DNA from: an uncultured Alphaproteobacteria bacterium | Lineage (GTDB): Bacteria; Pseudomonadota; Alphaproteobacteria; Rs-D84 | Reading direction: 5' to 3' | Assembly (NCBI GenBank): GCA_944389385.1 | Contig: CALXMC010000005.1 | Location: forward strand, 56,916 to 120,915 | DNA: 64,000 bases | Shown here: positions 1 to 6,160 of the stretch, in pieces | Layout: each line of letters begins with the position of its first letter | How positions within the stretch are numbered: position 1 is the stretch's first letter | Position numbers and translations under genes: made by a program | Notes under the pieces: model-generated | Databases searched by the model: none | What the model was told of the DNA's origin: nothing | The model's input: the letters and a program-made list of their open reading frames with translations, nothing else

Positions 1-199
1 TACTGGAAATTCAAATAAAAGTGGTACAATAGGGACTGATTTGGCGGTGGTACATGTTGGGTTTTTGTTGCCGAATGGTGTGCTGCGTCATGCTTCGTCG
101 CAATATGGACGTGTTATGGATGTTGATTTTTATGAATATGTTGCGGCGCGCGCCAAAAACAAAAATAACATAGGTGTAACTTTGGTGGAAATAAAATGA
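1..199 (+). CDS. DUF1460-like amidase / NlpC-P60-type protein, C-terminal fragment
   Basis: Only the last 65 codons are inside the window; the reading frame is open from base 2 and stops at TGA 197-199. The peptide has an H-V-G-F hydrophobic strand, then an H-A-S-S motif about 20 residues later, then a D-V-D-F-Y segment and a final beta strand. This order matches the C-terminal end of DUF1460 (N-acetylmuramoyl-alanine amidase-like, NlpC/P60 fold), where the H-V-G histidine belongs to the active site. The stop overlaps the tsaD start as ATGA, so the two genes are probably co-translated. The catalytic Cys would lie upstream, outside the window. The family call rests on this short segment only. 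Confidence 0.55.
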   Translation, partial: TGNSNKSGTIGTDLAVVHVGFLLPNGVLRHASSQYGRVMDVDFYEYVAARAKNKNNIGVTLVEIK

Positions 200-1326
200 G
201 TGCAGACAAAATAATTCAGATGGATATGGGGGCTTTGGCGGCGGCCGGTGGTACGCACGACGCGACGCGTCCGATACTGTGTTTGGGGATTGAATCTTCG
301 TGCGATGAAACATCGGCTGCGATTGTCGATTCCAATCGAAATATTTTGTCACATATAATTTATTCTCAAATCCCAGAACATCAAAAGTATGGCGGTGTGG
401 TGCCTGAATTGGCGGCGCGTGCACATATTTTGGCGATTGACGATGTTATAAAAAGAACTTTGGATACGGCGGGTAAAAATTTGAATGATATTGACGTGAT
501 TGCGGCCACAGCCGGTCCGGGGTTGATTGGGGGTGTCTTGGTTGGTTGGATGGCGGCGACCGGGATTGCGCAATCCATGCAAAAACCGTTGGTTGCGGTT
601 AATCATCTTGAAGGTCACGCACTGGTTCCGCGTTTGCATTCGGCGGCGGCCAATGGCACAGATGGCGCGGTTGATGTTGATTTTCCTTATTTGTTGATGT
701 TGGCGTCTGGTGGGCATTGCCAGATTTTATTGGTGCGTGGTGTCGGTCAGTATGAAATGATTGGTCAAACTTTGGATGACAGCGCGGGCGAAGCGTTCGA
801 TAAAGTTGCAAAAATGTTGGGACTGGGGTATCCGGGCGGACCGGTTGTTGACAAGCGTGCCGCCACGGGCAATCCGCGTGCGTTTAATTTTCCGCGGCCG
901 CTGTGTGACAAGCCTGGTTGTGATTTTTCGTTCAGTGGTATTAAAACCGCCGCGCGTACGTTTTTGTCGCGTGAAACGTCGCCGTATTCAGATGAATTTA
1001 TAAATGATTTTTGTGCATCTTTCCAGGCGGCTGTTGTTGATTGTATTATTAACCGATTGGAAAATGCGTTTGGTGATGCGCGTGTAATTACCGCAAATCC
1101 CCAGACTTTGGTGGTTGCGGGTGGCGTTGCCAAAAACAGCGCTGTGCGCAGCGCAATGGAACATTTGGCCATAAAGCATAATGTAACGTTTGCCGCGCCA
1201 CCGATGAATTTATGTACTGATAATGGCGCAATGATTGCGTGGGCCGGGATTGAAAATTATCGGTTGGGTCGTGTGGTAACCACGCCAATTGCGCCCCGCC
1301 CCCGTTGGCCTTTGACGGAGTTGTAA
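196..1326 (+). CDS. tsaD: tRNA N6-adenosine threonylcarbamoyltransferase TsaD
   Basis: Transfers the threonylcarbamoyl group to A37 of ANN-decoding tRNAs, working with TsaB and TsaE in the cytoplasm. The 376-residue product opens its conserved part at G-I-E-S-S-C-D-E-T (31-39), carries the metal-binding H-x-x-x-H pair in N-H-L-E-G-H (H137, H141), a later G-G-V-A-K-N segment, and D-N-G-A-M-I-A near the C-terminus. About 28 extra N-terminal residues precede the usual family start; ATG 196 is chosen because it gives an ATGA overlap with the upstream gene, but an internal start cannot be excluded. Its partner tsaB lies at 29.9 kb, so the t6A genes are dispersed in this genome. Confidence 0.96.
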   Translation: MSADKIIQMDMGALAAAGGTHDATRPILCLGIESSCDETSAAIVDSNRNILSHIIYSQIPEHQKYGGVVPELAARAHILAIDDVIKRTLDTAGKNLNDIDVIAATAGPGLIGGVLVGWMAATGIAQSMQKPLVAVNHLEGHALVPRLHSAAANGTDGAVDVDFPYLLMLASGGHCQILLVRGVGQYEMIGQTLDDSAGEAFDKVAKMLGLGYPGGPVVDKRAATGNPRAFNFPRPLCDKPGCDFSFSGIKTAARTFLSRETSPYSDEFINDFCASFQAAVVDCIINRLENAFGDARVITANPQTLVVAGGVAKNSAVRSAMEHLAIKHNVTFAAPPMNLCTDNGAMIAWAGIENYRLGRVVTTPIAPRPRWPLTEL

Positions 1327-1327
1327 G

Positions 1328-1867
1328 ATGACGGATATGACGCGGTATAACGCCGCTACAGAATTGTTAGCGAACCAGGTTCAATCTCAGTGGTTGAATT
1401 TGCCGAATGATTTTAATTCAAAATACGATATGGTTGAAATGGTGTGTGATTTTCGTGCCGCGTTTTGTAACAAGAATCTGCGCCGTTGGACTGTAAATCA
1501 AAAATACGAAAATGCCCGTATTGCGCGTGGTGCGTTTTCAGCCGGTTTTTGCGGAATTGCCAGTTATGCTTGGAATCATTTGTTCCGTATGCCCGATGGT
1601 GGTGAAATTTGGCGGCTGAAATTGGTAAGCCATAAAAAATTTAACCATGTTTGGTTGGAAAATAAATTTACCGGCCAACCGTTGGATTTAACATTTGACC
1701 AGTTTATAGATGATGACGGTCAGTATATAAAAATTCCGTATGATAAATGCGGAACTTTCACTGACAGCAATTTTGATTTTGAACGTGCGTATGTTTTTGC
1801 GCGGGGATTGGGAATAAACTTAAAGCGTATTGCATTTATAAATGCTTTGTCGCATCGCAACAGATAA
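1328..1867 (+). CDS. YunG-like Cys-His-Asp protein, copy 1
   Basis: A 179-residue protein of unknown function starting 1 base after the tsaD stop, so likely co-transcribed. Three segments stand out: F-C-G-I-A-S-Y (C75) at the start of a helix, H-V-W-L (H107) in a strand, and P-L-D-L-T-F-D-Q-F (D120). A Cys at a helix start followed by His and Asp on strands is the layout of papain/transglutaminase-fold proteins, and the wording resembles the uncharacterised YunG family of Firmicutes. No signal peptide is visible. The adjacent gene is a paralogue with equivalent residues. The fold is inferred; the substrate is unknown. Confidence 0.6.
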   Translation: MTDMTRYNAATELLANQVQSQWLNLPNDFNSKYDMVEMVCDFRAAFCNKNLRRWTVNQKYENARIARGAFSAGFCGIASYAWNHLFRMPDGGEIWRLKLVSHKKFNHVWLENKFTGQPLDLTFDQFIDDDGQYIKIPYDKCGTFTDSNFDFERAYVFARGLGINLKRIAFINALSHRNR

Positions 1868-1869
1868 AC

Positions 1870-1897
1870 TTGTTTTTATCGGTAAATGTGCTATAAT
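1870..1897 (+). promoter_or_regulatory. Sigma70-like promoter, near-leaderless
   Basis: TTGTTT (1870-1875), 16-base spacer, perfect TATAAT (1892-1897). The expected transcription start (about 1904) lies only some 3 bases before ATG 1907, leaving no room for a Shine-Dalgarno site. This supports ATG 1907 over the in-frame ATG 1886, which would lie upstream of the expected transcript start. Confidence 0.55.
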
Positions 1898-1906
1898 CTG
1901 CACATT

Positions 1907-2401
1907 ATGACAACAGACGAATATTTGAAACAATATGATGCCGCCACACGTAAAGTAATGGCTTTGGCCGCGCAAATTGACGCACGGGTGCGGGATGAAT
2001 ATTTATTGGAATATCGGTTACAGGATATTACGTACGTTTTGCGCAGTAAATTCCGCGATGCGGCGTTTCGTAAAAGGTATGTGGGTAATTTGCCGTTTAA
2101 TGGATTTGTTCCGTATCCAAAGGGTTTTTGCGCGCTTTCCACAATATGTATTTATAATCTGTATGGCGGCGACAGTATTTGGCGGCCGTCTGCGATAAAA
2201 CTTGGCGCGTGGGAGCATGCACCCGTCGTATATCTGCAAAATTATGCGTTGGATGTGCCGTTCGATGTAACCAGCGACCAATTTGCGCCGCTGCGCGTTC
2301 CGTACGAGGTTGGCGAACCCATTAACAGACGTATGCAGGATATGCGTACACCAAATAAAGAAAAGTTTATTGCAGAAATTAAACAAGAATTGGACAGATG
2401 A
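1907..2401 (+). CDS. YunG-like Cys-His-Asp protein, copy 2
   Basis: A 164-residue paralogue of the preceding gene. The same three landmarks recur at almost the same positions: F-C-A-L-S-T (C75), E-H-A-P-V-V (H104) and P-F-D-V-T-S-D-Q-F (D120), followed by a predicted helical tail. Overall identity is low, so conservation of the Cys/His/Asp set argues for a retained active site. The start at ATG 1907 is preferred because of the promoter just upstream. The stop lies 7 bases before xseA, suggesting shared transcription. Function unknown; a cysteine hydrolase or transglutaminase-like activity is a guess from the fold pattern. Confidence 0.55.
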   Translation: MTTDEYLKQYDAATRKVMALAAQIDARVRDEYLLEYRLQDITYVLRSKFRDAAFRKRYVGNLPFNGFVPYPKGFCALSTICIYNLYGGDSIWRPSAIKLGAWEHAPVVYLQNYALDVPFDVTSDQFAPLRVPYEVGEPINRRMQDMRTPNKEKFIAEIKQELDR

Positions 2402-2408
2402 TAAAATT

Positions 2409-3656
2409 ATGATGGAAAAACCACAGCCTTTTGTTCAGCCTGATATGATTTTCAGTGTTTCTGATGCGTCGGCGTTGTTAAAGAATGTTGTCGAAACCGC
2501 TTTTCCGCGGATTCGTGTTCGTGGCGAATTGTCGCAAATTACACGGGCATCATCTGGGCATACCTATATGACGATAAAGGATTCTGGGGCCGCCATTTCC
2601 GCCATTGTTTGGCGCGGCACGCCCGTTCCTTTTAAGTTGGAAGATGGGTTGGAAGTTATTATAACCGGTCGTTTTACAACGTATCCCGCGCGCAGTAATT
2701 ATCAGATTATATGTTCTGAAATCGAAATGGCGGGCGCGGGCGCAATTCTGAAAATGTTGGAAGAACGCAAGCGTAAATTGGCGGCCGAGGGATTGTTTGA
2801 CGCGTCGCGTAAAAAGCCTTTGCCGCACCTGCCCCAGCGTATTGGTGTGGTAACCAGTCCTACGGGCGCGGCATTCCAAGACATTCAAAATCGTTTGCGC
2901 GAACGTTTCCCGGTGACGGTTGTTTTATATCCCGCCACTGTCCAGGGCGCGACTGCCGCAGCCGAGGTTGCCGCCGGTATTGAATATTTTAATCGTGCAA
3001 AGAACGTGGATGTAATTATCGTCGCACGTGGCGGTGGTGCGTTGGAAGATTTACTGCCCTTTTCCGAAGAAATTGTTGTTCGTGCCGCGGCGGCCAGTGA
3101 AATACCGCTGATTTCAGGTGTGGGACATGAACCTGATTGGATGCTGATTGACTATGCGGCCGATGTGCGCGCGCCAACGCCAACCGGCGCGGCCGAGATG
3201 GTTGTTCCAACAAAACTGTCTTTAATCCAAGAATTGGATAATTTGTGGCACAGGTTATCGAATAATTTTACAACGCGATTGACGAACGCGAAAAATCGTA
3301 TGGAGTCAATTGTTGTTAAAAATCCACGTCAGTTGATTATGGAGCATCAGCAACGTATCGACGATGTTGCGCGTACATTAAATATTATCATAGATGGCAA
3401 AATTGTTGCCGCGCGTGGGCGTATGGATGTGGTGGCCGGATTTCAGAATGTTTTTCAGAACAAAGTTGCGTCTTTGGCGCAATCGGTTAATCATTTGGGG
3501 CAAATGTTGAATTCATTAAGTTATAAAAACGTGTTGGCGCGCGGGTACGCAATCGTGCGCGACGATAAAAATCAAATTATCAGTCGCGCAGACGGCGCAC
3601 ATCCCGCGGCCATCGAATTTGCCGATGGGGTTATCACTGTGCAAATAAAACAGTAA
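2409..3656 (+). CDS. xseA: Exodeoxyribonuclease VII large subunit
   Basis: Large subunit of ExoVII, a metal-independent single-strand DNA exonuclease acting in both directions; it needs the small XseB subunit, which is not in this window. The 415-residue product has an N-terminal OB-fold (F-S-V-S-D-A-S-A-L-L-K through the region with G-H-T-Y-M-T-I-K-D), the catalytic-domain segments R-I-G-V-V-T-S-P-T-G-A-A, V-I-I-V-A-R-G-G-G, and S-G-V-G-H-E-P-D, and a helical C-terminal part ending in the family-typical R-G-Y-A-I-V-R. Two adjacent ATGs (2409, 2412) are both plausible. Length is normal for the family. Confidence 0.95.
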   Translation: MMEKPQPFVQPDMIFSVSDASALLKNVVETAFPRIRVRGELSQITRASSGHTYMTIKDSGAAISAIVWRGTPVPFKLEDGLEVIITGRFTTYPARSNYQIICSEIEMAGAGAILKMLEERKRKLAAEGLFDASRKKPLPHLPQRIGVVTSPTGAAFQDIQNRLRERFPVTVVLYPATVQGATAAAEVAAGIEYFNRAKNVDVIIVARGGGALEDLLPFSEEIVVRAAAASEIPLISGVGHEPDWMLIDYAADVRAPTPTGAAEMVVPTKLSLIQELDNLWHRLSNNFTTRLTNAKNRMESIVVKNPRQLIMEHQQRIDDVARTLNIIIDGKIVAARGRMDVVAGFQNVFQNKVASLAQSVNHLGQMLNSLSYKNVLARGYAIVRDDKNQIISRADGAHPAAIEFADGVITVQIKQ

Positions 3657-3810
3657 TCAGAACTGCATTCGAAAACCTAATTTGATTCCATCGCCATCGG
3701 CGGCAACTGTTATTTTATTGTCATATTTGCCAACCAACAGCCATGTAAAAAGTGCGCTGACCGCGGCACCGCCCAACAGAAAGTATGGCAAAAGTTCTAC
3801 GTTTTGACAT
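3657..3810 (-). CDS. Small membrane ORF, apparently frameshifted
   Basis: Downstream of the structured RNA, an ATG at 3810-3808 sits just after a good ribosome-binding site (GGATAGGA) and begins M-S-K-R-R-T-F. That frame is short and becomes incoherent. The neighbouring frame instead encodes a plausible small protein: L-P-Y-F-L-L-G-G-A-A-V as the start of one hydrophobic helix, then K-Y-D-N-K-I, ending G-F-R-M-Q-F. Skipping one base near the T-run around 3790-3793 would join the two parts. Either this is a decayed gene or one needing a +1 shift; a TTG start at 3791 is the remaining alternative. The stop abuts the xseA stop (convergent). Function unknown. Confidence 0.35.
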
Positions 3811-3829
3811 ATTTTCCTATCCTTTGTGT

Positions 3830-3975
3830 AAAAAAAGACCACATATTTCAGTGGTCGGGAGTTAGAACAGTCAAACATTGATGACCCTCGCCATCTTGCG
3901 AGTGGCGACATCCCGACCAGATCCGTCGGGACAATATTTCGTGGTATTTCAATGTTTTGGTGTTCTAGGCCAATC
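3830..3975 (-). ncRNA. Structured RNA ending in an intrinsic terminator (attenuator-like)
   Basis: On the minus strand the RNA folds into an outer stem UAGAACA/UGUUCUA (3967-3961 with 3869-3863), a second stem AAACAUUGA/UCAAUGUUU (3957-3949 with 3881-3873), an inner hairpin GUCCCGAC/GUCGGGAU (3932-3925 with 3917-3910), and a terminator GACCAC/GUGGUC with a seven-U run (3856-3830). The 3' side of the inner hairpin, UGGUCGGGA (3919-3911), is also perfectly complementary to UCCCGACCA (3860-3852), which overlaps the terminator's 5' arm. Competing pairings of this kind are typical of riboswitches and attenuators. I do not recognise a known class. A free-standing small RNA is the alternative. Confidence 0.55.
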
Positions 3976-4019
3976 CACTGGATATGTCGTGCATATTATT
4001 GAATAATATTTTTATTTTT

Positions 4020-5675
4020 TCAATTGTTTTTAATCAGTGTGCGCGCCGTTGCCAATGATTCAGGTGTAATTTGCGCCCCACTTATGATGCGTGCGATTTC
4101 GTTAATTCGGTCGTCGCCGTGAATTTCTGCAACGTCTGTTGTTGTCGTATCGTTCGCAGAATGTTTTGAAATTTTGAAATGTTTGTCTGCATATCCCGCA
4201 ACCTGGGCCGAATGGGTTATGACCAATGCCTGGGACGATTTTGCCAATCTGTTTAATCGGTTGCCAACCGCCGATGCGGTTGCGCCACTGATGCCGGTAT
4301 CTATTTCGTCAAATACAAATGTGTGCGCATTGCCGCCATCCGCCAATACCACGCGCAGCGCCAACATAAAACGCGCCAATTCGCCACCAGATGCCGCGCG
4401 GTGCAATGGTGCGAATGGCATGCCTGGATTTGTTTTTATCATAAATACAACGTCGTCAATTCCGTGCGCGGATGGGGTTGCGTCTGTGCGCGATACAATA
4501 AAGTCGGCCGCGCCCAATTTCAGATCTGGCAATTCCGCCAAAATTTGTTTGCGTAACATTTCGCCCGCGGCAATGCGTGCAGACGATAGCCCAGCGGCCG
4601 ATTTTTCGAATTCTGATTTTTTGTTTGCCATATCGGCGGTTAATTTTTTTAATTCGGCGTCTGAATTTTCAATCGCGTTTAATTCAGCCGACATTTGTTT
4701 TAATTTTTCAGGCAATTCATCCGCAGAAACACGATGCTTGCGCGCGGCGGCGCGAATTGCGAACAATCTTTCTTCGATTTCGTCCAGTGTTGCTGTGTCA
4801 ACATCGGTTGGTGTTAATTTTTCTGCCACATCTGATACGATTTGCGCGGCGTTGTATAATGCGTCAATTTGTTCAGAATATGGATTTGGGTCGGTTTTTA
4901 TGCGTTCCAAAATATGTGCGACCGAAAAAATTACAGATTCCAACGACGTGCCATGCGGGTTTAATTCCGCGGCTGCATCAGACAATATGGCTGCGTCCTT
5001 TTCCGCGTTCATCATGGCGGTGCGTTTGGTTGACAACATTTCTTCTTCACCAATTTGAACGTTTAATGATTCCAATTCGCGCACGTTGTGTTCCAAAAAT
5101 TCCCGTTCCGATGCCGATTTTTGCAACGTTTCACGCAATTCGTCCAATCGTTTTTGCGCGTTATAATATTCTTGATAGTTTTTATTAACACATAAAAGCA
5201 ACTGATTGTAATTTGTATTGTTTTTAATTCCGAATAAATCCAAAGATTCGCGGTGTGTTGCCGGATTTAACAGTGCGTGATTCGCAAATTGTCCGTGTAT
5301 TTCAACCAGGTTGTCGCCGATTTGTTTTAATAACTTTATTGACACAGGTGTATCGTTTGCCCATGCACGACTTTTGCCGTCCGACGACAATGTTCGGCGT
5401 AAAATTAACACGTCTTCGAATTCGATTCCATTTTCATCCAATAAAGATTTTAATTTGTCGTCAATCGAGTCAAATTCTGCAATGACGGACGCAGTATCGC
5501 ATCCATGACGCACCAGACCGGCGTCTGAACGCGCGCCCAATGCCAGCGCCAATGCGTCCATTAAAATACTTTTGCCCGCACCCGTTTCGCCCGTCAGTAT
5601 ATTCAGCCCCGCCCCGAATTCCAGATTCAGTTTTTCAATCAGTACTATGTTCGAAATGTATAACCGTGTCAGCAT
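4020..5675 (-). CDS. recN: DNA repair protein RecN
   Basis: SMC-like ATPase of double-strand break repair acting with RecA on DNA ends. The 551-residue product has the Walker A G-E-T-G-A-G-K-S (29-36), a long central coiled coil with a hinge, the ABC-type signature A-S-G-G-E-L-A-R-F, and Walker B V-F-D-E-I-D-T-G-I-S-G, followed by V-I-T-H-S-A-Q-V-A. ATG 5675 is chosen because it gives the canonical M-L-T-R-L-Y-I-S-N-I start and lies 6 bases downstream of a perfect -10 box. It is followed on the same strand by the structured RNA, and preceded by the AddA-like helicase/nuclease pair, making a recombination-repair cluster. Confidence 0.96.
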   Translation of the reverse strand: MLTRLYISNIVLIEKLNLEFGAGLNILTGETGAGKSILMDALALALGARSDAGLVRHGCDTASVIAEFDSIDDKLKSLLDENGIEFEDVLILRRTLSSDGKSRAWANDTPVSIKLLKQIGDNLVEIHGQFANHALLNPATHRESLDLFGIKNNTNYNQLLLCVNKNYQEYYNAQKRLDELRETLQKSASEREFLEHNVRELESLNVQIGEEEMLSTKRTAMMNAEKDAAILSDAAAELNPHGTSLESVIFSVAHILERIKTDPNPYSEQIDALYNAAQIVSDVAEKLTPTDVDTATLDEIEERLFAIRAAARKHRVSADELPEKLKQMSAELNAIENSDAELKKLTADMANKKSEFEKSAAGLSSARIAAGEMLRKQILAELPDLKLGAADFIVSRTDATPSAHGIDDVVFMIKTNPGMPFAPLHRAASGGELARFMLALRVVLADGGNAHTFVFDEIDTGISGATASAVGNRLNRLAKSSQALVITHSAQVAGYADKHFKISKHSANDTTTTDVAEIHGDDRINEIARIISGAQITPESLATARTLIKNN

Positions 5676-5681
5676 GTCGTG

Positions 5682-5711
5682 ATTATAGTCGTTTAATGTA
5701 AAATAATTCAA
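5682..5711 (-). promoter_or_regulatory. Sigma70-like promoter of recN, leaderless
   Basis: Read on the minus strand: TTGAAT (5711-5706), 18-base spacer, TATAAT (5687-5682), then 6 bases (CACGAC) and the recN ATG at 5675. Transcription would start on or next to the A of the ATG, and no Shine-Dalgarno site is available. Confidence 0.65.
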
Positions 5712-5716
5712 GATTT

Positions 5717-6160
5717 TTATGAAAATTCAACCAATTCAAAATCTTGTAACCATAATATGTATCCGTGCACCGTGTAATCGGGATATGCGTCACGCAGCAA
5801 AGCGATATATTCGCGAATTTGGGCGGCGTATTTGTCGCGATATGCCGTTTTGTCGGTGTCTGATTTATAATCCAGTACGTAAATGTTTTTTGTTTCGTCG
5901 TCAATTACCAGGCGGTCAATGCGGCGGCTGATAAATTTGCCATTTATGTTGCCTGCGATTGGAACCTCGGTGCGTGATGTGGGGACAAAAAATTTTATCA
6001 GTTGTGGATTTGCGGTTATTTTGTTTACCAATTCGTCATCGCCGTGTGGTTGGTCGCCAATTGTAATACGCTGTAATTTGGCGTGTATTTTGCGGCCTTC
6101 TTGGGTGGCGTGGGTTGCGTTGTTTATTTCTGATAATACATCTTTTAATTTATTTGACAT
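5717..6160 (-). CDS. PD-(D/E)XK nuclease, detached AddA C-terminal domain
   Basis: A 147-residue RecB/AddA-type nuclease domain. It shows the family's four marks in order: E-G-R-K-I-H (H26), E65 in T-E-V-P-I, R-I-D-R-L (D82), and V-L-D-Y-K-S-D (D97, K99), followed by A-Q-I-R-E-Y, the usual Q-x-x-x-Y element. In normal AddA this domain is fused to the end of the helicase. Here it starts at ATG 6160, overlapping the 3' end of the helicase gene by 11 bases in another frame, so the two are likely translationally coupled and form one heteromeric enzyme. No AddB gene is seen in the window. A recent frameshift is the alternative, but the new start and intact motifs favour a functional split. Confidence 0.8.
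   Translation of the reverse strand: MSNKLKDVLSEINNATHATQEGRKIHAKLQRITIGDQPHGDDELVNKITANPQLIKFFVPTSRTEVPIAGNINGKFISRRIDRLVIDDETKNIYVLDYKSDTDKTAYRDKYAAQIREYIALLRDAYPDYTVHGYILWLQDFELVEFS

Noticed and set aside
3830..3975. Identification of the structured RNA as 4.5S/SRP RNA or 6S RNA
   Set aside because: It lacks the conserved SRP GGAAG/tetraloop elements, and the multi-hairpin junction does not fit the long 6S hairpin; left unassigned.
4174..5058. Long plus-strand open frame opposite recN
   Set aside because: It lies entirely antisense to a well-supported gene, with amino-acid composition set by the complementary codon bias.
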